Of a stretch of DNA of 64,000 nucleotides, positions 52,831 to 61,902 are shown piece after piece. The notes beneath the pieces are model-generated. The model saw nothing but the letters and a program-made list of their open reading frames with translations, made no database searches and had not been told where the DNA came from. Position 1 is the stretch's first letter; the number at the start of each line of letters is the position of its first letter. The position numbers and the translations under genes are program-made. The DNA is taken from the NCBI RefSeq assembly GCF_041449215.1, contig NZ_JBGNFV010000001.1, positions 2,517,001-2,581,000 of the forward strand, given 5' to 3'. Source of the DNA: Roseivirga sp. BDSF3-8 (GTDB lineage: Bacteria > Bacteroidota > Bacteroidia > Cytophagales > Cyclobacteriaceae).

Positions 52831-53409
52831 TCAAGAATAAAAGCAATAGGTGGCGTGGGGCGTAACTACCTGATTTAGTGGGATATCGTAAGAATTGATA
52901 TCAGAAATCTTTGAAATTGGCTCAAAAAAGGACAATCCGACCTTAGAAATATTTTTTCTGCAGGTTGAAAAAAACTTATCGTAATATCCCTTTCCATACC
53001 CTACCCTATACCCTTTAGTATCAAAAGCAAGTAAAGGTACGATAGACATATCTATTTCCGTTTCCTTTACTTTACCTGCATTCTGTGGTTCGGCAATACC
53101 GTATTTATTTTCCTCAAAATGAGTATCCTCTGATAACACAAGACAATCCATAGTAGACTCTGTCGGGTGAATGCGAGGTACTACCAGGCGGATGTGCGGG
53201 TGCCTGCTACGGATATGCTCAATAATGGGCCATGTATCGGGCTCTCTTGTTTTATGGATTGGCAGATAAGTATGCAGTGTCCTGACCTTGGAAAGATCCG
53301 TTCCGGCAAGAAAACGATTCATGAGTGCCGCATTTAATTCAGCATACTCATGCTCTGTGAGCGCCTTTCTTTTAGTACGGTACAGCTTCCGAAGGCTGTC
53401 TTTAGTCAT
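52831..53409 (-). CDS. 5-formyltetrahydrofolate cyclo-ligase
   Basis: 192 residues; converts 5-formyl-THF to 5,10-methenyl-THF with ATP. The family motif GYGKGYYDKFFS and the N-terminal basic ATP-binding KLYRTKRKALT are present, with VPLLAFDTKGYRVGYG. The start overlaps the bshC stop by eight bases, so the two are probably translationally coupled. Confidence 0.92.
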   Translation of the reverse strand: MTKDSLRKLYRTKRKALTEHEYAELNAALMNRFLAGTDLSKVRTLHTYLPIHKTREPDTWPIIEHIRSRHPHIRLVVPRIHPTESTMDCLVLSEDTHFEENKYGIAEPQNAGKVKETEIDMSIVPLLAFDTKGYRVGYGKGYYDKFFSTCRKNISKVGLSFFEPISKISDINSYDIPLNQVVTPHATYCFYS

Positions 53410-54973
53410 GGTCTTCGATCATCACATGCATCCGGAAATCCAGCGGGTTCATCTCTTCCAAAAGCACCGAGATGAATTCAGGACTATTCAGGTGTACATT
53501 CAGGAAATTATCGTAACGTTCCTGCCAGGTATTTTCCGGGAAAAGCTTATCCTTGAGTTTCTCAAGTTGATTCATGGAGGTGTCCAGGCGCTTTTCTTCC
53601 GCTTTTTTCAAACGCTTTTCAATGTTCTCAAGGCTTTTAAGGAATTTATTCTCTTCTGATCCAACGAAGCCTTTAAGAGATGGGTCTACTTCTGCTGCCT
53701 TGTGGAAAATGGACTCATAAATCTGTTTGCCCACATTACGTTCCGTCTCCAGGCTCAGCTCATTTTCCGATAGCTCATGCAGAGCCTCCTCTTTAAGTTC
53801 ATGGAAAGGCCGGAAGAGGTCTTCGGTGCTCACCGGTAGTTTCCGTAGCTTTTTAGCGTTGGTTTTATTTACTACCAGGCCGAAGTTTCGGGGCATCACT
53901 ATGGGAAAAGGAACTTCATAGTGATCAAACATATCTTTTAGCTGTAGCCAGTAGGCCACTTCCGAGGGGCCTCCGATATATGCAATATTTGGTAAGATTA
54001 CCTCCTGGTACAGAGGCCTCATGACCACGTTAGGGCTGAAACGCTCAGGGTAAGAGTCTATCTCCTGAGCCAGCTCTTCCTTACTGAATGTAAACTCAGT
54101 ATTCAGCACCTTCACCCCTTCATCAGTTGCTTCTATGCGCTCCCGCAGGCCTTCCTTAAGATAGAAAAAGTTTATCTCGCGAGGGAATATTTGCGTTTTA
54201 TAGCCCATCTCATCCAATCGGGCAGAGGTCTCTTCCACACAGGCCTTAGCGGAGTGATTGGTAAGATCATCTTTGATAACAGAGGCAAAGGACTCTTTCA
54301 ATATCCGGCTGTCTGCATCCACTACGATCAGCCCCTCTTCTCCGAAAAGCTCATTCACGAAATACCGGGTGGCATCGGCCAGATTATTATAAGACGTATA
54401 AGCCTTTTCGAATACAGGGACAGCTTCCGGCAATTCATTTAGGATGCTTTCTATCCCTTTCGTATCCATGCGGCCCACCGCACCCTGCTGGCCTCCATTA
54501 TTCCAGCGGTACTCCTGCCCAAAGAGGTTAAAGTGACTTATCTCCTCAAAATCATGATCCTCAGAGGCCATCCAATACACGGGGACAAAATGCTTGTCCG
54601 GGTATTTCTCGTTGAGTTCCGCAGCCAGGTTGATGACTGTCACTATCTTATAAATGAAATACAGCGGCCCGGTAAAAATATTAAGCTGATGCCCTGTAGT
54701 TACCGTATACGTATGTCCTTCTGCCAGTAAGTCCAGGTTTTGGCTTACTGCCTCGCTGATGGTGAGATCCTTATATTGCGTCTGCAGTACATCCTGCAGC
54801 CTGATACGGGCCTCACTTGTAAATGATTTGGCTTCCGCCTGTTTGAGAAAGTTTTCTGTATCCGGGTATAGTCCGTAAAATGGTTTGAGCTTTTCTTCCT
54901 GCTCAATATAAGCCTGAAAGATGGGTGTGAACCCTATGCCTTTTTCAAAAAGAGGAAGCCGACTTACTCTCAT
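53402..54973 (-). CDS. bshC: Bacillithiol synthase (putative cysteine ligase) BshC
   Basis: 523 residues from the ATG at 54973 (MRVSRLPLFEKGIGFTPIF). The frame continues 47 codons upstream, but that Ser/Thr/Asn-rich extension overlaps the rimO 3' end and looks like read-through. BshC adds cysteine to glucosaminyl-malate, the last step of bacillithiol synthesis. Diagnostic segments are TVTTGHQLNIFTGPLYFIYK, YWMASEDHDFEEI and PNIAYIGGPSEVAYWLQLK. It complements YtxJ at 8180-8530; bshA and bshB are not in the window. Confidence 0.92.
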   Translation of the reverse strand: MRVSRLPLFEKGIGFTPIFQAYIEQEEKLKPFYGLYPDTENFLKQAEAKSFTSEARIRLQDVLQTQYKDLTISEAVSQNLDLLAEGHTYTVTTGHQLNIFTGPLYFIYKIVTVINLAAELNEKYPDKHFVPVYWMASEDHDFEEISHFNLFGQEYRWNNGGQQGAVGRMDTKGIESILNELPEAVPVFEKAYTSYNNLADATRYFVNELFGEEGLIVVDADSRILKESFASVIKDDLTNHSAKACVEETSARLDEMGYKTQIFPREINFFYLKEGLRERIEATDEGVKVLNTEFTFSKEELAQEIDSYPERFSPNVVMRPLYQEVILPNIAYIGGPSEVAYWLQLKDMFDHYEVPFPIVMPRNFGLVVNKTNAKKLRKLPVSTEDLFRPFHELKEEALHELSENELSLETERNVGKQIYESIFHKAAEVDPSLKGFVGSEENKFLKSLENIEKRLKKAEEKRLDTSMNQLEKLKDKLFPENTWQERYDNFLNVHLNSPEFISVLLEEMNPLDFRMHVMIEDHD

Positions 54974-55001
54974 GCCATTTTTAGCAGTTGATTGCCCGTT
55001 G

Positions 55002-56333
55002 TCAGACGGTGACTGGCTGGTGGACCGGTTCGCCGTAGAGGTCGAATTCTGTGGCGTCTGTGATGCGAATTTGGGCGAAGTCGCCGATTCGGAGGTAGTG
55101 TTTTTCTGCATCAATTATCACTTCGTTATCGACCTCGGGAGAGTCAAATTCGGTACGACCAATAAAATTGCCGCCATCCTTCCGGTCGATGAGTACTTTG
55201 TAAGCCTTGCCTATTTTTTGCTGATTGAGCTCGAGGGAGATACCCTCCTGTATCTCCATTACGATATTGGCACGCTCTTGTTTCACCTCTTCGGGCACAT
55301 TGTCCTCAAGTGCCGTATGCGCGTGGGTGTTTTCTTCATGAGAGTAGGTGAAAACCCCTAGACGCTCAAAGCGCATTTTTTCAACAAAATCAACCATATC
55401 GGCAAAGTCCTCCTCTGTTTCACCGGCATGGCCTGCAATAAGCGTCGTGCGAAGGGCTATGCCTGGCACTTTATCTCTGATGGTATGAATGAGCGCCTCG
55501 GTTTTTTCACGGGTGATTCCGCGGCGCATATGCTTGAGCATGGCGCTGCTGCCATGCTGGAGTGGCATGTCCAGGTAGTTGCAGATATTTTCACGATCAG
55601 CCATTACGTCCAGCACGTCCATAGGAAAACCACTCGGATAGGCATAGTGAAGCCTGATCCAGTCGATGCCTTCCACATCAGACAGGTGCTTGAGAAGTTC
55701 TGCGAGATTACGCTTTCTGTACAGGTCCAGGCCGTAGTACGTTGAGTCCTGAGCGATCAGCAACAATTCCTTGGTGCCTTTCCTGGCCAGTGATTTTGCC
55801 TCTTTCACTAACTCCTCAATAGAGCGGGATTTGTGTCCGCCCCGCATAAGGGGGATAGCACAGAAAGAGCAGGGGCGGTCACACCCTTCACTGATCTTCA
55901 TGTAGCTGTAGTGCATAGCCGTGGTGGTCAGGCGTTCACCCACCAGCTCATGCTTATAGTCGGCGTTAAGCTTATTCAGGAGCATGGGCAGCTCCATAGT
56001 ACCGAAATAGGCATCTACTTCAGGTATTTCCTTTTCCAGGTCGTCTTTATACCTGTGAGACAGACAGCCTGTTACATAAAGCTTTTCGATAAGGCCCTCG
56101 TTCTTTGCGTCAGCATAGCGCAGAATCGTATCGATACTTTCCTGCTTCGCATTGTCTATGAAACCGCATGTGTTCACTATGACCACGTTGGCATCATCAT
56201 CCTCCGCCTCATGAGTAGTTTCAATGTCATTACCTTTCAGTTGAGTGATCATTACCTCACTGTCCACCAGGTTTTTGCTGCAACCCAGTGTGATGACATT
56301 CACCTTATCCTTACCCTTCTCTTTAGTTTTCAA
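55002..56333 (-). CDS. rimO: Ribosomal protein S12 methylthiotransferase RimO
   Basis: 443-residue radical SAM methylthiotransferase acting on the S12 aspartate. N-terminal UPF0004 domain cysteines are Cys18 (TLGCSKN), Cys56 (NTCGF) and Cys90 (TGCLSHRY). The SAM cluster is Cys151-x3-Cys155-x2-Cys158 (EGCDRPCSFCAIP). A C-terminal TRAM domain follows (YKVLIDRKDGGNFIGRTEFD). No ATG is available at the expected N-terminus; the best start is TTG at 56333, giving MKTKEKGKDKVNVITLGC, which matches the usual start of relatives. Confidence 0.95.
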   Translation of the reverse strand: MKTKEKGKDKVNVITLGCSKNLVDSEVMITQLKGNDIETTHEAEDDDANVVIVNTCGFIDNAKQESIDTILRYADAKNEGLIEKLYVTGCLSHRYKDDLEKEIPEVDAYFGTMELPMLLNKLNADYKHELVGERLTTTAMHYSYMKISEGCDRPCSFCAIPLMRGGHKSRSIEELVKEAKSLARKGTKELLLIAQDSTYYGLDLYRKRNLAELLKHLSDVEGIDWIRLHYAYPSGFPMDVLDVMADRENICNYLDMPLQHGSSAMLKHMRRGITREKTEALIHTIRDKVPGIALRTTLIAGHAGETEEDFADMVDFVEKMRFERLGVFTYSHEENTHAHTALEDNVPEEVKQERANIVMEIQEGISLELNQQKIGKAYKVLIDRKDGGNFIGRTEFDSPEVDNEVIIDAEKHYLRIGDFAQIRITDATEFDLYGEPVHQPVTV

Positions 56334-56503
56334 AGCCTGTTCGGTTTGTTTCGATACAATGGGGCCTGATTCTCCCCGGGATACAAGGCAAATTTCGTCA
56401 ATTTGGTTCTATATACCTTATTTTTCTCCTGAGTATTAACAAACATGCCGTGCAGAGCATCAAAATTTTTAACTTTACGGGCTTTATGACCATATATGTC
56501 AAG

Positions 56504-56998
56504 ATGAGAGGCTACCTGTTAATCGTATGTTGCCTGCTGACCGGGTTTTTCTTTACCGCCTGCAATGAAATCCCTAATTGCAGCGGCACAAGTGAAAACC
56601 TGCTGAAGGTTAAGTTTACCAGCGTGGATTTTGATACAGAAAACGATGTATTTGTACTTACAGACAGCCTGGTAATTATACAGGAAGTCCGCAGTGAGGA
56701 GCGTCCAGACTCCCTGATAATTGAGCAGGCCGATACTACCTCCTTACTGACACTGCCGGTAAGTCCGTATTCAAACACATCAGGTTATCTGATCACTATC
56801 AATGATTCGGAGTACGTGCTTCGTGTCACTTATGACCGTGAGGCCAGACTAATAGCTCCGGAGTGTGGGATAGAGCAAGTTTACAAAAACCTGGATATCA
56901 GTGGCACCTTACCTGGTGATAGTGTACTGATACTGAATGACAGGCTGCTGAGGCCATCTGACGAAAACCAGAATATAAATGTGGAGATATTTTTCTAG
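56504..56998 (+). CDS. DUF6452 family lipoprotein
   Basis: 164 residues from the ATG at 56504, which begins a lipoprotein signal (MRGYLLIVCCLLTGFFFTAC, Cys20); the frame extends upstream 18 codons without signal character. The mature domain is beta-rich (LLKVKFTSVDFDTENDVFV, SGYLITINDSEYVLRVTYDR). It matches the DUF6452 family, which in Bacteroidota usually precedes a DUF6048 gene as it does here (20-base overlap). Confidence 0.75.
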   Translation: MRGYLLIVCCLLTGFFFTACNEIPNCSGTSENLLKVKFTSVDFDTENDVFVLTDSLVIIQEVRSEERPDSLIIEQADTTSLLTLPVSPYSNTSGYLITINDSEYVLRVTYDREARLIAPECGIEQVYKNLDISGTLPGDSVLILNDRLLRPSDENQNINVEIFF

Positions 56999-57683
56999 TC
57001 TGCTAATGCTAATCCTTGTAGGCACCAGCCTGCCTGCATTTGCCCAGTCAGAGTCAGACTCAGTGAGAGTACGTGAGAAAAAAGATTGGAAGCCATCGGC
57101 TATCAGAGTAGGTACTGAGCTCACGGGTCCTGTGTTCGGGCTGTTCAACAAGGACTACTTTCAATGGGAGCTTACTGCCGATGTGGATTTTCACCGCTAT
57201 TTTCTGGTGGTGGACTATGGGTATGAAGAGCGCATCAGAGAGGGGCAGAATTTCCGGTTTGAAACTAGCGGTAATTACTGGCGTGCAGGAGTAGACATGA
57301 ACTTTCTCACTACTGATCCATCCCGGAGCGTGCTTTACTTTGGTATGCGTGCCGCAGGGTCCACATTTTCAGGTGATCTGACATTCATGGAGTCTGATAG
57401 CCTGCTGTTCGGCGATGGGACGGTCAATTATACTTTTGATAAGTACACCGCCACCTGGGGAGAGGCACTCGTAGGGCTGAAGGTTCAGGTGCTTAATAAT
57501 GTATACCTGGGTCTGGCTGGCCGGTTTAAGTTTGCCATAAATATAAATGGCGGCCTGGCTGTTTCCGCATACGAGGTGCCGGGGTTTGGTGTGGCTGATG
57601 ATAATAGCAGTTTTGCTCTGGACTATTACATCTACTACCGTATACCATGGCGGAATAAGGGTATTCCTCCTAAGAAAAAATAA
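56979..57683 (+). CDS. DUF6048 family outer-membrane-type protein
   Basis: 234 residues with a signal peptide (MWRYFSSLLMLILVGTSLPA, cleavage after FAQ). A small beta-barrel follows with alternating aromatic strands (YFQWELTADVDFHRYFLVV, NYWRAGVDMNFL, NVYLGLAGRFKF), ending DYYIYYRIPW plus a basic tail. It overlaps the lipoprotein gene upstream by 20 bases, so the two likely act together; the role is unknown. Confidence 0.75.
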   Translation: MWRYFSSLLMLILVGTSLPAFAQSESDSVRVREKKDWKPSAIRVGTELTGPVFGLFNKDYFQWELTADVDFHRYFLVVDYGYEERIREGQNFRFETSGNYWRAGVDMNFLTTDPSRSVLYFGMRAAGSTFSGDLTFMESDSLLFGDGTVNYTFDKYTATWGEALVGLKVQVLNNVYLGLAGRFKFAININGGLAVSAYEVPGFGVADDNSSFALDYYIYYRIPWRNKGIPPKKK

Positions 57684-57700
57684 GAAGAAAGAAGGGGTAA

Positions 57701-58657
57701 TTAAGACTGACTGAAGAGTGAGTCGACGAATTCGAAGCGGTTAAATACCTGCAGGTCTTCAACTTTTTCACCTACCCCGATGTATTTAACGGGAATCTTA
57801 AACTCATCAGAGATGCCGATAACCACACCACCTTTAGCGGTACCATCCAGTTTGGTGATGGCAAGAGAGGTGACTTCTGTTGCTTTGGTGAACTCCCGGG
57901 CTTGAATGAGGGCGTTTTGTCCCGTGCTGCCATCTAGTACAAGAAGTACTTCATGTGGAGCTTCAGGAATAAACTTCTGAATAACGCGCTTAATTTTAGA
58001 TAGCTCGTTCATCAGATTTACTTTAGTATGCAGGCGTCCGGCGGTGTCGATGATCACCACATCAGCGCCCTCGTCCACCCCCTTTTTTACCGTATCAAAT
58101 GCTACAGAGGCAGGATCGGTGTTCATGCCATGAGAGATTACAGGCACACCTGTGCGCTCTCCCCATAAAATTAACTGATCTACTGCTGCAGCTCTAAAGG
58201 TATCGGCTGCGCCTAAGATTACTTTCTTATCACGCTTCTTGAACTGGGCACTTAGCTTGCCTATCGTAGTGGTTTTACCGACCCCGTTTACTCCTACTAC
58301 GAGTATTACGTAGGGCTTTTTATCAGCAGGGGTAGTAAAATCCTTTAGGTCTTCGGTGTTGTTTTCAGTAAGGAGAGTAGCAATTTCTTCCCGCAGAATG
58401 GCGTCCAGCTCGCTTACACTCATATATTTATCACGGGCCACTCTTTCTTCGATTCGTCTGATGATCTTGATGGTGGTATTAACCCCGACATCAGAAGTAA
58501 TCAGTATTTCTTCCAACTCATCCAGTACTTCTTCGTCCACGGTGGACTTACCGGCAATGGCTTTGCCTAGTTTATTAAAAAAGCTCTGATTGGACTTTTG
58601 GAGACCTTCATCAAGCTTTTCTTTTTTTTCTTTTGAAAAAAATCCGAAAAGACCCAT
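57701..58657 (-). CDS. ftsY: Signal recognition particle receptor FtsY
   Basis: 318 residues: a short charged N-terminus (MGLFGFFSKEKKEKLDEG), an N-domain helical bundle, then the SRP-type GTPase: P-loop GVNGVGKTTTIGKLS, DTFRAAAVDQL, IDTAGRLHTKVNLM, TKLDGTAKGGVVIG. It lacks the long acidic A-domain of E. coli, as is usual in Bacteroidota. It docks SRP-ribosome complexes at the membrane. It lies 83 bases past the DUF4295 gene, separated by a terminator. Confidence 0.96.
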   Translation of the reverse strand: MGLFGFFSKEKKEKLDEGLQKSNQSFFNKLGKAIAGKSTVDEEVLDELEEILITSDVGVNTTIKIIRRIEERVARDKYMSVSELDAILREEIATLLTENNTEDLKDFTTPADKKPYVILVVGVNGVGKTTTIGKLSAQFKKRDKKVILGAADTFRAAAVDQLILWGERTGVPVISHGMNTDPASVAFDTVKKGVDEGADVVIIDTAGRLHTKVNLMNELSKIKRVIQKFIPEAPHEVLLVLDGSTGQNALIQAREFTKATEVTSLAITKLDGTAKGGVVIGISDEFKIPVKYIGVGEKVEDLQVFNRFEFVDSLFSQS

Positions 58658-58691
58658 GTGCTATATGAAAAAACTACAGGAAAATATACAA

Positions 58692-58722
58692 AAAAGTCCC
58701 TTAGAAAGGGACTTTTCGCAAC
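58692..58722 (-). terminator. Terminator between the rpmB-rpmG-DUF4295 unit and ftsY
   Basis: AAAAGTCCCT (58692-58701) and AGGGACTTTT (58707-58716) form a 10-bp stem with a 5-base loop. On the minus strand it ends in TTTTTTG, 25 bases after the DUF4295 stop. Confidence 0.75.
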
Positions 58723-58740
58723 TAATAAGCTGAATATTTT

Positions 58741-58890
58741 TTATTTCAGAAAATCCTTTACCTGATCGGCAGGAACCATTTCTTCACGGAATGTATAAGC
58801 ACCGGTTTTTTCTGATTTCACGGCTCTGATCACTTTAGCAAATGTTCTGCCGCCTTCTTTCTTAAGGGTTGCAACTACTTTCTTAGCCAT
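58741..58890 (-). CDS. DUF4295 small protein
   Basis: 49 residues (MAKKVVATLKKEGGRTFAKV, then SEKTGAYTFREEMVPADQVK, DFLK). It matches the DUF4295 family, a small basic protein found almost only in Bacteroidota directly after L33. The start lies two bases after the L33 stop. A ribosome-associated role is inferred from the neighbourhood. Confidence 0.88.
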   Translation of the reverse strand: MAKKVVATLKKEGGRTFAKVIRAVKSEKTGAYTFREEMVPADQVKDFLK

Positions 58891-58892
58891 GA

Positions 58893-59075
58893 TTACTTAA
58901 TTTCTCTGTGAACAGTATATTTCTTAAGAATCGGGTTATACTTTTTCAACTCCATACGCTCAGGAGTGTTTTTCCGGTTCTTAGTGGTAATGTACCTGGA
59001 TGTGCCGGGTTGACCACTGTTTTTGTGTTCAGTACACTCCAGAATTACCTGTACTCTATTACCTTTTTTAGCCAT
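58893..59075 (-). CDS. rpmG: 50S ribosomal protein L33
   Basis: 60 residues ([20 protein letters not shown], ending [15 protein letters not shown]), the standard L33 pattern. Only one Cys (Cys14) remains, so this is a zinc-free (C-minus) type lacking the CxxC pairs. It lies between rpmB and the DUF4295 gene. Confidence 0.96.
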   Translation of the reverse strand: MAKKGNRVQVILECTEHKNSGQPGTSRYITTKNRKNTPERMELKKYNPILKKYTVHREIK

Positions 59076-59104
59076 GATCTTTCCAGTTTACAGTTACTGC
59101 CTGA

Positions 59105-59341
59105 TTAAACGAGGATACCTTTTTCCTTAGCTTCTTTCAAAACGGCAGTAATACCGTTCTTATTGATCGTCCTAAGCGCTGATGCAGAAACCTTAAGAGT
59201 GATCCACTTATCCTCCTCAGGAAGATAGAACCTCTTCTTTTGAAGGTTCGGCATAAACTTCCTCTTAGTTTTGTTATTCGCGTGAGAAACGTTGTTACCC
59301 ACTCTGGCGCGCTTACCGGTGATCTGACAAACTCTAGCCAT
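59105..59341 (-). CDS. rpmB: 50S ribosomal protein L28
   Basis: 78 residues ([39 protein letters not shown]). It is a normal-length L28 with a single Cys5, so also a zinc-free type. It is first in a short unit with rpmG and DUF4295. Confidence 0.96.
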   Translation of the reverse strand: MARVCQITGKRARVGNNVSHANNKTKRKFMPNLQKKRFYLPEEDKWITLKVSASALRTINKNGITAVLKEAKEKGILV

Positions 59342-59621
59342 GTCTTAAATATCTTTAAATTCCTTGATCAGAAATTCGGTTTCCGAAATAGTTTGCAAAT
59401 ATCTTAATTCTATTTCATAATTTCAAGTGCCATTCAAATATATTTCTGACTCTCTATGAACGATATGTGATTTGTCAAAGGTTTCTGAGGCTATTGTATC
59501 TGTCCGGAAGCTATTTATAACTTCCCGTTACATTTAAATCACTGTGCCCTGATTCTCCATTTTTTATTAGGGGCAAATGCTCTAAATTGCTGCCCTATTA
59601 AGTCATTTAAAACGTTTGCAT

Positions 59622-60899
59622 ATGATGGAAGCCGTAAAAAGCAGCAGTCAGGCGATAGCGCTGGAAAACCGGCACGGTGCCCATAACTACCACCCCCTTC
59701 CTGTCGTTTTATCACGAGGTGAAGGCGTTTACGTGTGGGATGTGGAAGGTCATAAATATTTTGACTTTCTTTCTGCCTATTCGGCAGTTAACCAGGGTCA
59801 TTGTCATCCCCGCATCATTCAGGCCATGAAGGATCAGGCCGAAACCCTTACCCTCACCTCCCGGGCTTTTTATAATGATATTCTAGGAGTTTACGAACAG
59901 TATATTACTGAGTACTTCGGATTTGACAGAGTGTTGCCAATGAACACCGGGGCTGAAGGAGTGGAAACAGCCATTAAGATTTGCCGGAAATACGGGTACG
60001 AGAAAAAAGGCATACCTGCAGATGAGGCAGTGATCATCGTATGCGATAACAACTTTCACGGACGTACTACCACGATTATCTCTTTTAGTAATGACGATAA
60101 TGCCCGGAACAATTTTGGTCCGTTTACACCTGGCTTTGTTCGTATACCATACGATGATGTGAATGCTCTAGAAAAGGCCATTGCAGAGCATAAGCACGTG
60201 GTTGGTTTTCTGGTTGAGCCAATTCAGGGAGAGGCCGGTGTATATACCCCTGCAGATGATTACATCCCGAAGGTACGCGAAGTATGTACCCGTCATGATA
60301 TTCTTTTCATTGCGGACGAGATACAAACTGGTATTGCCCGTACTGGTAGCTTGCTTGCTATTTGCGGAAATTGTAGCTGCCAGGGCCCCTGTGAGAGGCA
60401 GGAGACATACGTCCGGCCAGACATGCTAATTCTTGGAAAGGCCATTTCCGGGGGGGTGTATCCTGTTTCAGCCGTACTTACGGATGATCATATCATGGAA
60501 GTGATCAAGCCCGGCCAGCATGGCTCCACCTTTGGGGGGAACCCACTTGCCTGTAAAGTGGCTATGGCGGCCTTAGATGTGGTAAATGATGAAAATCTGG
60601 CTCAGAATGCGCGTAAATTGGGAGAAACATTTCGTGGCCGTATGGAGAAACTAGCCGAACGCTGTGATCTGGTCCGGAAGGTACGAGGCAAAGGGTTGCT
60701 TAATGCAGTGGTAGTAAATGATACCCCCGAAAGCAGTACGGCATGGGATCTTTGTGTCAAACTCAAAGAAAACGGATTGCTTGCTAAGCCTACTCATGGT
60801 AATATTATCCGCTTTGCTCCTCCATTAGTTATGACAGAAGAACAGTTACATGAGTGCTGTGATATAATAGAGAAGACATTTGAGACATTTAAGCCTTGA
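59622..60899 (+). CDS. rocD: Ornithine--oxo-acid aminotransferase
   Basis: 425 residues from the ATG at 59622 (a TTG two codons earlier, or the next ATG at 59625, are alternatives). A class III PLP enzyme with the ornithine aminotransferase start [11 protein letters not shown] (here [13 protein letters not shown]), [50 protein letters not shown] (Asp232) and the PLP lysine Lys273 in [12 protein letters not shown]. It interconverts ornithine and glutamate semialdehyde, linking the arginine and proline pools handled by the 24-34 kb cluster. Between Asp232 and Lys273 it carries a cysteine insert, C248-x2-C251-x-C253-x3-C257. A terminator follows. Confidence 0.94.
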   Translation: MMEAVKSSSQAIALENRHGAHNYHPLPVVLSRGEGVYVWDVEGHKYFDFLSAYSAVNQGHCHPRIIQAMKDQAETLTLTSRAFYNDILGVYEQYITEYFGFDRVLPMNTGAEGVETAIKICRKYGYEKKGIPADEAVIIVCDNNFHGRTTTIISFSNDDNARNNFGPFTPGFVRIPYDDVNALEKAIAEHKHVVGFLVEPIQGEAGVYTPADDYIPKVREVCTRHDILFIADEIQTGIARTGSLLAICGNCSCQGPCERQETYVRPDMLILGKAISGGVYPVSAVLTDDHIMEVIKPGQHGSTFGGNPLACKVAMAALDVVNDENLAQNARKLGETFRGRMEKLAERCDLVRKVRGKGLLNAVVVNDTPESSTAWDLCVKLKENGLLAKPTHGNIIRFAPPLVMTEEQLHECCDIIEKTFETFKP

Positions 60900-60971
60900 A
60901 ATCCGTCTGCAGGGTTGTTAACGCTGAGTTAATAAATAAATCTGCTGATAAACATAACTTCTTAATATGGT

Positions 60972-61004
60972 AAAAAGGCTTTAATCAAGTATTGAAGCCT
61001 TTTT
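60972..61004 (+). terminator. Terminator of rocD
   Basis: AAAAAGGCTT (60972-60981) and AAGCCTTTTT (60995-61004) form a 10-bp stem. The TTG at 60992 falls inside it, which argues against that codon as the start of the next gene. Confidence 0.75.
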
Positions 61005-61033
61005 GTGTTCTTGCTAAAAAGGGACACAAACGC

Positions 61034-61900
61034 GTGAGAAATTATTACAAAACGGTGGTGCTCTCAGACATCCACCTCGGCACCAGAGGCTCTAAGGCCA
61101 AAGAACTGGTCAGGTTTTTGAAGCAGATAAAATGCGACAACCTGATCCTGAATGGCGACATAGTGGATGGTTGGCAGCTCAGGAAATCCGGCACTTGGAA
61201 GCGGAAGCATACCCGGTTTTTTTCACGCATCCTCAAAATGATCGAAGAGGATAAAACGCAGGTGACCTACCTGCGGGGTAATCATGATGACTTTCTGGAC
61301 CAAGTGCTACCGATGAAGGTAGGCACTCTTAATATTCAGCGTGACATGGTATACCAGTCCTGTGGCCGTAAATATTATATAGTGCATGGGGATATATTTG
61401 ACTCCATCACCACCAAGCTCAAGTGGGTGGCCAGACTGGGAGATATAGGTTACACCTTCTTATTGTGGCTGAACAGCCAATACAATTTCTATCGGCGTAA
61501 GCGCGGTCTGCCTTATTACAGCCTTAGCCAAAAGATCAAAAGTCACGTGAAGTCTGCTGTGTCATACATAGACGATTTTGAAAAGCAGTTGGTAGAAGTT
61601 GCTCGCCTTCAGGGTTGTGACGGGATCATCTGCGGCCACATTCATCAACCAGCGATGAAGGATATAGAAGGGGTCGCCTATATGAACTCAGGCGACTGGG
61701 TGGAAACCATGAGTGCGCTGACCGAAGATCATAATGGTGAATGGAACCTGACATATTACACGGAAACGGCTCCTTCCCAGGCTACACCGGTAATGAACGT
61801 TATGAAACCAGATACTACCGGAGAGGATGATGAGGTAGCTATTCGCCTGGATGAGTTTTATACTAACAGCTTACTGGGTAAAATTTCCGGACTGAAGTAG
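61034..61900 (+). CDS. UDP-2,3-diacylglucosamine diphosphatase-like metallophosphoesterase
   Basis: 288 residues from the GTG at 61034 (MRNYYKTVVLSDIHLGTRGS); a TTG at 60992 would lie inside the upstream terminator. All metallophosphoesterase motifs are present: LSDIHLG, LNGDIVDGW, YLRGNHDDF, IVHGDIFDS and CGHIHQP. LpxH-like enzymes of this type cleave UDP-diacylglucosamine in lipid A synthesis; other phosphoesterase roles are possible. The next gene, a glycosyltransferase, starts two bases after the stop, hinting at a shared envelope pathway. Confidence 0.85.
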   Translation: MRNYYKTVVLSDIHLGTRGSKAKELVRFLKQIKCDNLILNGDIVDGWQLRKSGTWKRKHTRFFSRILKMIEEDKTQVTYLRGNHDDFLDQVLPMKVGTLNIQRDMVYQSCGRKYYIVHGDIFDSITTKLKWVARLGDIGYTFLLWLNSQYNFYRRKRGLPYYSLSQKIKSHVKSAVSYIDDFEKQLVEVARLQGCDGIICGHIHQPAMKDIEGVAYMNSGDWVETMSALTEDHNGEWNLTYYTETAPSQATPVMNVMKPDTTGEDDEVAIRLDEFYTNSLLGKISGLK

Positions 61901-61902
61901 TC

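Noticed and set aside
54974-55114. 47-residue N-terminal extension of BshC
   Set aside because: It overlaps the rimO 3' end, is low-complexity Ser/Thr/Asn, and the family start MRVSRLPLF lies at 54973.
60992-61033. Upstream TTG start for the LpxH-like phosphoesterase
   Set aside because: The TTG lies inside the rocD terminator stem; the GTG at 61034 directly precedes the conserved domain.
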